From Isoetes taiwanensis (taxonomy: Eukaryota > Streptophyta > Lycopodiopsida > Isoetales > Isoetaceae), in assembly GCA_021234155.1 (NCBI GenBank), contig JAJEKV010000131.1, positions 1,473,288 through 1,537,287 of the forward strand: a DNA stretch of 64,000 nt, read 5' to 3'. Positions within the stretch are counted from its first letter, which is position 1, and each line of letters begins with the position of its first letter. Both the position numbers and the translations under genes were made by a program. The notes under the pieces were generated by a model. That model was not told the DNA's origin, did not search any database, and saw nothing but the letters and a program-made list of their open reading frames with translations. This document shows positions 24,701-35,694 of the stretch, one piece after another.

Positions 24701-25690
24701 ATTTCTTTAAACGCCGCTAAGTGCATATTCTCTTCATAAAAAGCATGTTCATCAATTAAAATCATCGAATTTAAATAATATCCTCAAATAACATGGCCTC
24801 TTAGAAAGTGAGGCAACATAATTTCCAATACCTTCACTGTCAGCAACAACGAATTATTAAAGAGCAGATTATCTCCTGGTTGTATTCTGTTATAATATGG
24901 CACAAAATAAACTGTAAACTTTGACAGAAGCCATGACATTTCATTTACAAAACTATACATTGAAACAGTGATGAAAAACTCACAGCTTAATAATCACCCA
25001 CTCAAGCATCTTCCTTCAACTGTCTTTGAACCATCTACACAAATGTAATCCAGTGTAAGAAACTCCACTCTTTCAGTAAAGCACACAATACAAATGTATG
25101 TCATTGCCAGCAATGACCAACCTTCATATAAATTGTTCCTATGGTACAGATGTTATTATACGACAAATGCAAATCAGCTTCTTTAGTATCTTACTATCAT
25201 GTCATTAACATATTTGGACTATTATATTTGTAATGATCAAGAAACAAGACGTTTTGTTATCAGGCACCAAACCATGAGGTGCCCAAAATAATAGAGCCCC
25301 TTTATATAGTTTCCCTGTGAAGCATCAACTCATTATAATTTCGACAATATAATTGCCCAGTGAGCCGAAGCAATTCCCCAAGGACTCATTACTAACAATA
25401 TTCAGAGTATATCTCACCATATGAAGGACATCTCGAAAAAACATGCTCCTTCTCTACATGTTCTAATTGCCAACTTTGCTTCCAAGTAATGCAGGCTCAA
25501 ACTAATGTTGGCTTTGTGGCAAACCAATTTTCATCAATCTTGGACCAGTCGTTGAAGAGTTCTTGCGTTTCTTGGTAAAACTCTGTCACAGTTGCTTTTC
25601 TGTAAAAGGTATCCAAATCTTGGCATACTTTTAAAGGTCTTGGTGTTCTCCAAGCAATCTAGCCCTCTCTTATAAGGAAAAACTTTAGAT
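21790..25690 (-). CDS. Unidentified conserved multi-exon gene, 3' part
   Basis: A series of - strand blocks with good splice borders that read like one protein. In order: about 25690-25505 (AWRTPRPLKVCQDLDTFYRK, then TEFYQETQELFNDWSKID); about 24770-24645 (IDEHAFYEENMHLAAFKEML, donor GTAGCT); about 24026-23910 (EVEKMGVLALHVSHPDSHL, donor GTAAGT); within 23430-23270 (FIRPAISYHEALDLHYL); 22355-22134 (starts EKVKMKIPLIRGSHN, ends EGYGARWSVDGSQ, donor GTAACC); 21849-21790 (FRGFLEPPMEGGHLKGWRH, stop). The last two exons join in frame into a C-terminus, GYGARWS...FLEP...GH..GW.H, that I believe is shared by a conserved plant protein of unknown function. No catalytic motif is visible. The 5' side is interrupted by retroelements; blocks at 31.5-32.1 kb may be its start. 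The border of the 23.3 kb block lacks a clear GT. Confidence 0.5.
24101..24623. mobile_element. Tourist-like (PIF/Harbinger) MITE, 523 bp
   Basis: The element starts GGGTCTATTCAA and ends with the complement of GGGTGCATTCGC, so the ends are imperfect terminal inverted repeats that continue into GGTTAAGTT. It is flanked by a 3-bp TAA duplication (24098-24100 and 24624-24626), the hallmark of PIF/Harbinger. The body is full of TTAACT/AGTTAA words and has no coding capacity. It lies in an intron of the minus-strand gene, right beside the exon that ends at 24645. Confidence 0.8.
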
Positions 25691-26229
25691 CCATTCATCT
25701 TTAGCTTTCTTGACATGTTTAGTTGGGATTATATCTGGTGATTTCTCAATCACAGATTATTTCTGTTTCTAACCAATTCGATTTGGTCACGGCTACCACG
25801 TAATTTTGGTAGTTTGTAGCAGCAAGTTTACTTGATGGTGAGAATTATTACTCCTGAAGAGACAATTTAGACATCAATCTTCAGTTAAATGATCTAGGAC
25901 ATGAGTTAAATGATCTAGGAGACATGCTGCTTCCTACATGGTCCCCTGCTACTCCAGAAGAGAAAAAGAAGGATAATCTTGCAATATGCAGAGGGCTACT
26001 CTTTCCATATGGCGTCAAATTCAGAGTCAGTTTTCTAAACGTTAAGTCTGAAAATGTTGAGATGTAACAGTTTAAATATGAAAGCAAGCATTTTACTTCG
26101 CGTTGTACCTTGCCAAAGTGAAACTATGTACTCTATTGTTATACTCTGGAATGCAGTCATAAATGCATGATCAGATCCGCATACAGAATATGGTGAAAGC
26201 ATCCCTAATAAATAATAGATTCTAAGCAA

Positions 26230-27201
26230 ACTTGTGTACAAGCAAGAGCTGGGTAAATTGAACATTCTTAAATTGCAAGATTGTTTCAATGTGAAGGATT
26301 ATCTAGAGCAATTAAAATTAAAGGTGTTAAGGGAGAATTTATATGGAGCTGGCGGAACTATTGATGATTGCACTTTTCAGCACATATGTTTATAAGTTGA
26401 AGAAGAGTCTGACCTAAAACAGGCACCTAGATGCTGGCATCAAAAGATCAATGCTTTTCTTATTGATCTTGGTTATCAATGATCACGTGGTGATTGCAAT
26501 TTGTACTACGAGACTGAGGGGTCTAAGCTTTCTTATCTTACTGTTGTATGTAGATAACATGGTCCTTATAAGAGATGCTCTTGATCTCATTATAAGTACT
26601 TGGTAACCACTTTGCAATTGATGAACTTGGTCTAATGCACTACTGTTTAGGTTTGGAAGTCTGGCAGCAACCTCATGACGTGGCATTTTTCTATCCCAAC
26701 AAAAGTATATTAATGAGGTTCTTCACGGGTTCAATATGGCAAATTGTAAGCCATCCAAATCTCCTCATGCTCCAGGCAATGTGTTAATTTTGGAGTTCTA
26801 AAAAGCAAGCTACTTGCAGTGTTAGTACTACTGAAGCAGAACTGAAAGCCATGGTTTATGCAGTCCAAGAAATGATGTGGTTGGTTCACTTATATGAAGA
26901 TCTAGGTACCAAAGATGCACCAGCTTATCTTTACCGCGATAATGAGGGTGCTATTTGTCATGCTAAGCATTACAAGTGGCATCATCTTACTAAACACCTG
27001 GATATTAAAGTCTGCTTTGTTCAAAAAACTCTTGACAATGCTTCTATTTCTCTGTATCATTGCTCTTCTCAAGACCAAGCAGCAGATGGTTCTACCAAAC
27101 CTCTTGTAGGCATACACTTGGTCAATATGAAGCAGCTTTTACATGTGTTTCCTTTTAGTACTTCCAATTCCAGCAGTGCTAGTCATCAGGAGGGGTATTA
27201 G
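26230..27201 (+). mobile_element. Copia retrotransposon remnant: RT and RNase H
   Basis: Around 26410-26700 one frame gives LKQAPRCWHQKINAFLIDLG and then a decayed catalytic box (CR-stop-HGP in place of YVDDM). The open frame 26851-27201 is a copia RNase H: VQEMMWLVHLYEDL, the YRDNEGAICHAK box, HLDIKVCFVQKTL and QAADGSTKPL, ending in HQEGY and a stop. Protease and integrase are absent on the 5' side, so it is truncated. The sequence downstream (27202 to about 27600) probably contains the start of its 3' LTR, but I could not pair it with a second LTR. Confidence 0.8.
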
Positions 27202-27579
27202 ACTCATGCTGACATGTCAGTGTTGACGTCACACTGCTGACCTGTCACTGCATGCCTTTTGCTGACATAGCATTTTAATATAAGCCACAGTCAATCGTAC
27301 TTAGCATCTTTTCTGGTTTTCGAGACATCTATCCTTGTATTCGTTTCGTCCACCACATATATTCATATACGTTCACCATATGCATATAATCTTCTCATTC
27401 TTTAATATCATTTCTTATGCAATCATCAACGGATGGAGATCCTCATTTTATTAAGCAATCACTGATGTCTTTCGTCAACCCTTTGTTCTTGTTCATAAAT
27501 GCAGCTTTGCATTGCATCCTTTATTTGATGCAGTGTCTTTGTGTAAATGCATCATCCCACGTTCTGTCAACATCGTTTA

Positions 27580-28990
27580 ATAAGGTGTTTGCATTCTAAC
27601 TCCGAACTTCAAATAAAAGAACAGAAGGGACAATAGAAATAGCCCTCTGGAGGAACAGAAGGGACAACAAGTAAGAGCTCCTTCACATGAACAACCAGAG
27701 AGATTTGGTAAAACCATCAGCTGCCTGATCCTTAGTTGAAAAGTAGGATACAAAAAGGGAACCATTGTCAAGCTGGTCCCTAATAAAGCAGAATTTGATA
27801 TAAAGATGTTTCATCTGCAGATGCCACTTATAACCTTTGACAGGAACAATACTGCACTGCGGAACCATTGTCAAGCTGGTCCCTAATAAAGCAGAATTTG
27901 ATATGAAGAGTTTCATCTGCAGATGCCACTTATAACCTTTGACAGGAACAATACTCCACTGTTGCCACGTACATAAATAACTGCTGGTTTATGAGCACTC
28001 TTAAATCCTCAAATAGATGAGGACACCACATCATTCTTTGAACAGCCAAACTAGACTTCTTGTAGTTGAATAAAAAACCCATTGATTTTCTGATGTCAGC
28101 AACATAGAAACTCCTCTTGAGTCTACACCTAAGTAGGATGAGTTGGATCAGAAAACCTGGTGGACTTATACAATTCCTCCCCAAGACCTCCATTGAGAAA
28201 TGCAAACTTGAAGCCTAACTGATACAGTGGCCAGGCTTTATGAGCTGCCAAAGATATGACCCTCTCAATGCGTCAAGCTGAAATACAGGAGCAAAAATCT
28301 CATTACAATCAGGCCCATCTTACTGCGTCACTAGTCTTGCCTTGTATTTTGAGAGAGTGGCATCAGCATGATATCTTGTCCATTAGCATCAATCACATTC
28401 TTATTTGATGGGTTTAGGAACCAACTCTCAAGTACCTTGCTTCTGCAGCACGGAAAATTCTCAAGTGGCTCAGTCGGAACAGTAGTAGCATCTGATATGT
28501 TGCTCAGGAGGAACTTGTGCTGGAACAGAAACTGTTGGTAAAGAATTTTCATGATGAGAAGAGGCAATACATGGAATAAACGTCTCCCTTGATAAGGAAT
28601 GACCAAGCTGAGGTATGGCAGAAGTAAAAGATGAGCTAATTGAAGAAATCAGCAGCTGAGATAATGAATCACCAATTTCTGAAGTATTGCAAATAAGCTT
28701 TTCATAATCTGTAGAATTGGACTGAGAAAAATCAGCAGAAAAGACGGCATCTTCCAAAAAATGCATGCTTCGAGAAGCAAATACTTTTTCTTGCTTAAAA
28801 AATTCAGTGATATCATAAACTAAAGCCATGCACGGAGAGGCTCCATCTTGTGTATCAACACCTGTAAAATCTGAGGTTTGGGGGAAGGAATCGCAGGCAG
28901 CAACATATATGCAGTCTACTGCAGATATCCGCCTCTTTGACCCACAGGAACCTTGCTCTTCATCTTTTTTTCTACTGTCAAACTGATTCT
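27580..28990 (-). mobile_element. Second copia remnant, opposite strand
   Basis: Read on the - strand from 28829: a post-integrase stretch (KVFASRSMHFLEDAVF, the 'SR.V.F.E' signature), a spacer, LESWFLNPSNKNVIDA, a damaged RT start (ARLVTQ then CNEIFAPVFQLDALR), and an RNase H end (MMWCPHLFEDL, KHLYIKFCFIRDQLDNGSL, STKDQAADGFTKSL). The central RT with its catalytic box is missing, so there is an internal deletion as well as frameshifts. It lies tail to tail with the + strand copia remnant ending at 27201. A 103-bp tandem duplication (27758-27860 and 27861-27961) repeats part of its RNase H. Confidence 0.75.
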
Positions 28991-31506
28991 GGATAAATCT
29001 GATTTCAAGAGAACTGCTACCCCTCCTGATCTCATTTACCTTTCTTCTGGCTTCTGTAGGCTGAGTCTCAAGAATAACCCGACACTTCTAGAAGACCAGT
29101 TTCTCTTTTTTCATGTGTTTCTAACAAAAAATAGTATCTCTATCCTTTATAAGGTCCATAAGATAAGACCGCTTGGATATTTATCTTACGGCTCCACTTT
29201 GATGGTCTCATAGACCCTTGATTCCATTTTCTGGACCTTGTCACGGATGAAGACTCAGCCATCTCCCATTTAGTTGGATCTTTCCAAGCCTCTGCGACCT
29301 CTTACAAGTTCTCTCCCTATTCTTGAGCCCATTCAACTATCCTCCAAGGTCTTAATTTAAAACCTGTCCCCAAGGTCTTAATTTTAAACAATGACTAAAG
29401 GCTGTCCTCTTGGATTGCCTTCGATTACACCCCAAGCAGCTTCAATTTTGGGATCTGAGATGCCTAAAGTGTTGGCCACAAACTAATGGCTGTAGTGAGG
29501 GGATCAGCGACCATTCCAAGCCTAGGATTGCGTGCCCTTTTTTGGCATTGATTGCATCCTTTGCTGGCTTTTAACATATCAACCCATTTAGAAGTTTCTT
29601 CTTGATGGAAGTGAATCTCCAACTCAATCTGTTTCAATCATTCAATTGAAGGGAGCTTCTGTATTGCTGCAGTTTCAGATTAAAAATTCTCCAATTCATC
29701 CAGGTTAGCCTGTTTAGATTCTTGTTTCCGAAAAGTCTAGCTCTAGAGTAAATTGCAAGAAGATGAAGAATGAGACATAACTATGTGGCTTATATAGTCA
29801 GAGCCATATCAGCAAAAGATAGATGAGCCAGCATGCATAGTCATCATAGCGTAAGTGTACACATGGAATATAAAGCATTCCAACAATATGCAATGTCATC
29901 TTACCAAATTCTCAACCCTAACTACAAGTAATACCTCTAAGTTGAGTGTAGTACTTCTCCTGCACGTGTAAGTGGTACTTTAGACTCTGAAGCACCTACC
30001 ATATGAGGCCATAAAATGTATCTTGTCATTTGTCAACTTCCAGATATGATGATAGAGAAGGAAACAAAGCCTGACAAGAAATATTTATTGATTTCCAAGT
30101 CATTCTAACCCTTCATAACAGCCTTTCCTATTTTAAATAAGTCATGATCTTCCAACTACAAGCTAAGCCACACTAAACTTTTTATATTTCAAATTCAAGT
30201 CTTTGATTCTAAGAAAAGTTGCTGGTTGATTATACATGAGGAAACCAATTTTCTGTACCAGGCATAGGAAACCTGTCTTTAGCTAAAGGATTACTTCCAA
30301 ATCACAATATGATCCAGTGAAAGCTCTTTAGATGGATTCATCATCTTGTTAGGAAGTTAGTTTATATTTCAAAGATTGTAAAACCAATTAGAGTTGTAAT
30401 GTAATAATATACCCATTGATATGTATGCAGGGTGATTTAAGACTACCTAGAAGGCATATGCAGCTCCAAGCTAGCACCGCGTGACATGGCATGGCATGGA
30501 GATTACACAGAGATTACAAGATCATCAAGTTATATTGGATTTTCACATTGAAGAACTTTTCTGTATAAAACCAATTTGATGAAGACCAATACAAAAAGGC
30601 CTTCCAAATCATGATAGCCAATTGTGTGTTTCTTATGATGCCATACATCTTGCATTTGATGCTTAGACACTATAGATCCTTGAATCTAGAAGGCCTAACG
30701 CATCTAAGACAGAAGTTATTCTACTGCATTTTCTTTGTTTTGATGGTTTCTTTTAGAGATTTAAAGCATTTTCAAGCTCTAGTAATTCAAGCCTGCATTA
30801 TGCTTAAGCTACAAATGTTTCCGCATGTTATAGTGCTCTAAGGATCGTAGAACCTAATTTCTCTTGTTTTCTAGCAAAAGGAAGGAGTGGATAAGCTTTC
30901 TGAACTGCATCTGAGGAATCCTAGAAGAACTTAGGACTCCTACATGCTTGAGATGCCCATACCTGCAGCATCTAGCTATAAATGGTTTAAAACTTGCTTC
31001 TTCAAACTTAATATATAATGTGGATGAGACTTTATATCCCTTTCATTTTGCTTCTGGAAACTCTTCTCTACATCCGTTCACATCTTTCTATCTCATAGCT
31101 TTTAATTATGCTTAGGAAGCTATACCAAAGTGCCAGTTTTGAAAGGAAATCATTTTAGTCTTAATTCCCAGCATTAGTTAGGCTTTTAGTATTTGAAGTT
31201 AGCTCGCATTTTCAATTAATCACATCAATTGTTTGGGAGCAGGAGGCACTTTTGAGTTCTAGTAATGGACAAAAGGTAGGTGGATTTGATGCTCGTGTCA
31301 TTATACTCGTTTGCCTTTTACCTCAACCAGCTCCTTAAGCGAAATCAAGGGTTCTCTGCAATGACCTTAAAATAGCCACAATGAACAGTCTGAAGGGCTA
31401 ACGCTGTTGAGAAGGATGCGTGAGGATGCTTGCAAAGACCTATAATAAATTCCTGCATACTGCCTAAAAAGACACCTTTCATCCCTATGAAAGTGAAATG
31501 ACTTAC
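28991..31506. other. No gene recognised; probably intronic
   Basis: AT-rich, without family motifs or a long consistent frame. If the - strand blocks at 31.5-32.1 kb and 21.8-25.7 kb are one gene, this stretch plus the copia remnants would be a large intron. Confidence 0.3.
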
Positions 31507-32068
31507 ATTCCGTACCTTTCTCAGAAGGTTTCCCTTTTCAGTTACACTCCTTATCCACCGATCAACTTTAGAACTCAAATCTTCATCTTCTACAAGCTGC
31601 GGCATAGGATATGACTTTCTAGGGGAATGATCCAAACAGAATAGCATGGCATAGATTACAGGCCACTTGTTTATAAAGTGGGTAAACAGGTACTCCTTCC
31701 ACCATAGATGATTCTAAATTGCCTGTGATAGTCCCAATTTACTCAAAAATTGATACCAAATAAAAAATTATCTACAGGCCAGATAAATTTACAGAGCCCA
31801 TACCTCGACAGCATCCCTTCAACTTCTTGCGTTCTTCTGATCCATCCGGTGGCAGGTTCAAACGCTCTAAGCAATGCAAATGGTCGCATGGATCGGGACG
31901 CAAAAGAGAGGCACAAAATGCTGAGGAAATGCAAAGGTCATGCTTATCGTCAGCTAGACATGATTCAAAAAATCTGCGAATTGATTCGGTGAGGATTAGT
32001 AGGAGCTCAGATGCATCGGGCTGGATAGGAGCTGAGCGCGGCGAATCTGGCCTCTCCACCATAGCCAT
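31507..32068 (-). CDS. Two exon-like blocks, possible 5' end of a host gene
   Basis: Block 1 starts at ATG 32068 (MAMVERPDSPRSAPIQPDAS), continues ELLLILTESIRRFFESCLAD, and ends with a GT donor (GAG|GTATGG) after 31804. Block 2, about 31690-31507, reads KWPVIYAMLFCLDHSPRKSY, then PQLVEDEDLSSKVDRWIRS, and ends at a strong donor GTAAGT (31501-31506). Both look like real coding sequence but match no family I recognise. They could be the first exons of the gene whose last exons are at 21.8-25.7 kb; that link is inference. Confidence 0.4.
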
Positions 32069-32109
32069 GCACCTCTTTCTATGGAATTTTGGAAATGAAC
32101 GGAACCACA

Positions 32110-33429
32110 TTCGTTATAGGGGATCCGAGGGTGCATCTTCTTCCACCCACTTCCTTTCAATAATAAACCACGTTCATTATAGGTTCGTTGTAATGCCTTA
32201 AACATTCTGGCCGTTCATTTAAGAAATATTCTAGTGGATATTCCTCATCCTTCAACCTGGGAAGGAAAAGAAGATGGGGTCAAATTCGATTTTCCAGCTC
32301 ACCCTAAGATTTCATATCTATGGTAGCATGGTCAATGATGCAGTCAATTTGGTGCAAAACAAATGAGTGCGCAAATTCTTGGTAATATTCTTGTGCCAAA
32401 TGTGGAGGAATATGCATAATAGAAAGCTTGAAACAACACCACACTTGCCATTGACATTGACTATCTGCCCAATTGAATATCAACAGACATGGAATAAACT
32501 GTTTGAAATAATTAGCCAACAATGAAGTGGATTTGAAATTCAATTTGAAGCCATAATAGAACACATGAAATAAGAAGCTTCCAAATGCATTGCACCATCC
32601 AAATGTATCCTTGCACCAAAGCGTAACCTCGCAAGCATATGCAATCACATGGCAAAGCCCTTAAAATAATTACAAGAGGCTTCGTGTCGCAGAGCTTTTG
32701 ATAGATGAAGTCGGCTGCCGCCACGCTTTGGAATTGACTTGTTGCAAAAAAATAAGATTGCAAAAAGAAAGGAGATGAAGCATGGGAATTTGAACCCCAC
32801 TGAAATTCATCGGTCCCAATATGCTTCTCCTAGCATAACACAATGCCCCAAAAGGCCCTACATTATGCTAGAGGGTTAATCCCATGCACTTCTCAATCAA
32901 ACATACGAAAATGCAAGTTCTTTTGCATTGTCGTGCTTTTCCATCCAAAAAAGCTTCACCTAAAACAAGCAACAAAGGAACCACCCAATTTCTTCCTTAA
33001 ACTAGAAAGAACCTTCAAAGCCATTGGGCGGACATAAGGCACAACATATAGGAGGAAAACATGGGCTATAGATACATCAGGAGCAAACACATTATATCCT
33101 TCAAATCAATATGCTAAAACAACAAACCCTCGATGGCAAAAACGTTGTTGAACATTGCAATGGCAAACCATGCTATGCCAAAAGCGCTGTAAAAATGTCG
33201 GGGCCTCATCAACCACCAACGCCCACCCTCCTGCCTTGCCTGCTGCAAGACCTCGGCAATATTCTTCCCTTCGATTACAACATGTTAGAGAAACAAAATT
33301 CAATGGATCAGACTCGCTTAATAATGGAAAATGAATAATCAACATACAGAAAGGGGACGCACCACCATGTTAGAAATCATCTTATAACTTCCATAAATGA
33401 AGGACCCACTAAACCTAACAACACTTCTT
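32110..33429. other. No gene recognised
   Basis: No family motifs. On the - strand at 32780-32800 there is a B-box-like GGGGTTCAAATTCCC, so a decayed tRNA-like repeat is possible. Short open frames on both strands have no resemblance I can support. Confidence 0.25.
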
Positions 33430-34500
33430 CTAAATTATGAATTTGTCAATATTCTCTAGCATAACTATATTGCTTGAGACAAACTGCAAATCAAAACTAA
33501 ACTTCAACATGCAGTGGATGTAAAGCATATGAGTGCTTTGTAATTTCAACTTGCCTTGAATACAAAACATGTCTTGTAATCTTTTCGTCATGCCCGTATC
33601 CTCGAGGCACTCATTGTGTCCTTTTCTTCCAAGAGGTTTGGTGAAGACATTAGCTGTCATGAAATGAGCTTTCAATGCTTGATCACGATTTTTCCTTCCT
33701 CCACCTTTTCTCTAGAAAAGTGATATTGAATCCAAATATGCTTTGCCTTAGTGAAGTTGTTGGGGTTTTTAACCAAGCACATAACTGCTTTGTTATCATT
33801 AAAGATCATGGTAGGTCTTTTCTACTTTGTTCCTATCTTCTTCAACGCCCTAACCAGATGGCTTCTTTTGAAGCTACACATATGGCCATATACTCTGATT
33901 CCATTGTGCTTACAGAACTACTTAGTTTTCTGCCTTTTACTTGATGAATTGACTACTTCCCCTTGCAGTTTAAAACAGATGCCAGTTCTCATTTTTCTAT
34001 GCTCCAATTCCCTTGCATATTCGCATTAATATAGTCCTCCAAGGGTAGAAGACGATTATCTTTGGTCTAACAGATGCCAAAACATGTGGTATATATTTCA
34101 TATACCTAAGAATGTGCTTCATGACCAATGTGAAGAACTGGCATTTTCCATGTGTCGACTCACTATCATCACACTTTCACCGGTTGTCGGCTGTAGACCA
34201 TGACATGCATGAGGACTCCCACGATGCTTCGATACGAAAGATTCTGTATTGTATCTTGGAGACTAACATCTTGTTGAGATTATGACGACTTGGTAACAAC
34301 AGAGATGCCGCTGGTTTGGAATGAGTCATATTAAATCTTCTTAGCAGAGAATCAATGGATTTAGACTTATGCAGAAGGATAATGCTATCATTTTGATTTT
34401 AAATCATTTGCATCGCGAAGAATATATGAGAGATCCCAAATTTATCATGTTTTAAAGAAGTAAAAATTCATGCAAAGCAACTCTCTACAAATGGCTCACA
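33430..34500 (-). mobile_element. Copia remnant: RNase H end
   Basis: The - strand carries DNKAVMCLVKNPNNFTKAKH, IWIQYHFSREKVEEGKI, and then in another frame AHFMTANVFTKPLGRKGH. These are the conserved last blocks of copia RNase H (DN..A..L..NP..H.R.KHI...H...RE, D..TK.L). Several frameshifts and stops occur, and I could not identify the upstream RT with confidence. LTRs were not found. Confidence 0.7.
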
Positions 34501-35690
34501 AGGCTCCCTAAGGCAATATAGATCAGTTTCTCCCCAACCTGTAGCCAAAAAGAGACTCAGGAGGCATATAGTTTACTGCAAGATCAAGAAGGCAATAGCC
34601 CAAGACATCACTATGGGGACACCAATCTACAAATCAAGTATATATGCCGATCAGATTAAGTACATCTAAACTTCTACGGAAACTCGCATATCTCATGGTC
34701 TTGATTTAATCACTGATTGATTATGCATTTGTTATAATAGAAATAAAAGAGGGATGGTCATTGAAACAATATGATAATATGTCCAATGTCTATCTATTTT
34801 AGTGGCTTGAAAAAAATAAGCTACATCAAAGGTCAGCCATTTAACAACAAAGGGTAACAATGAGTCATTAAGTTAAAACAAAGGTACCCTTTGGCTTCAG
34901 AACAATATGGGAACTTCTCATGTAACAAGCTGGAAGGTGTGATATCGTCCCATGTGCTTTGTTGAAATAGGAGCCAAGCCATAGTCTTAACTTCTTCTTC
35001 TGGAAATCATTAATCAACCCCCGCATTCCCCATTAGTTCATAGCGTCAATGAATTGATCAACAACAAAGAACAATAACAAACACCATACATAAGAGGGAC
35101 AAAAACATTGCCTTCAATAGGGCAGAGACTTACACGATAGCCAATAGCGCTAACAGTGCGCACTCTGAAGAGAAAAACATCCATTCTTGCCCTGCCTTTG
35201 CTGTTCATTCACTTCTACATAGATTGGATGTGCTTTTACCATAGTCATAATCACAACAGAATAGACAGTCCAACGACGTGCAAACACTGGAGTTGTCGGA
35301 TCATCTGTGGTCCATGGACCAAAATTGATCTATCGTACCTCTGCCACTTAAACCCATATATCTAGAGAGGAACTTCTCCATTTTGCAATCTACCACCACC
35401 TTTTGAATCTTTAGTTCATTCTTTATGATCTTGAAGAATTTATGATCAATGGATTCACCCATATCTTGTGGTAATTGTCCAAACCTCGTACAACTTAGCA
35501 GTTTTCGTACTAGTCCAGAACTGCATTCTTCATATTTTCTAGTATAAAGGGGTCCAAACCTTTCTAAAATCAAAAGCAAATGATATTTTATGATAAAACA
35601 TATTGATTTGTACATTCCCAAGTTTTTTCACTATTATATGACATTAGATGAAGTCGCCATACCCAATTTTGCTCAAAAGAGCTGTTTGAG
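34501..35690. other. No gene recognised
   Basis: A - strand open stretch at 35301-35621 has no motif I can name. The rest has no coding signal and may be further decayed retroelement sequence. Confidence 0.25.
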
Positions 35691-35694
35691 GGTA

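Noticed and set aside
31827-32201. Plus-strand frame of 124 codons
   Set aside because: It is antisense to the better-supported minus-strand exon starting at 32068 and has a less protein-like composition.
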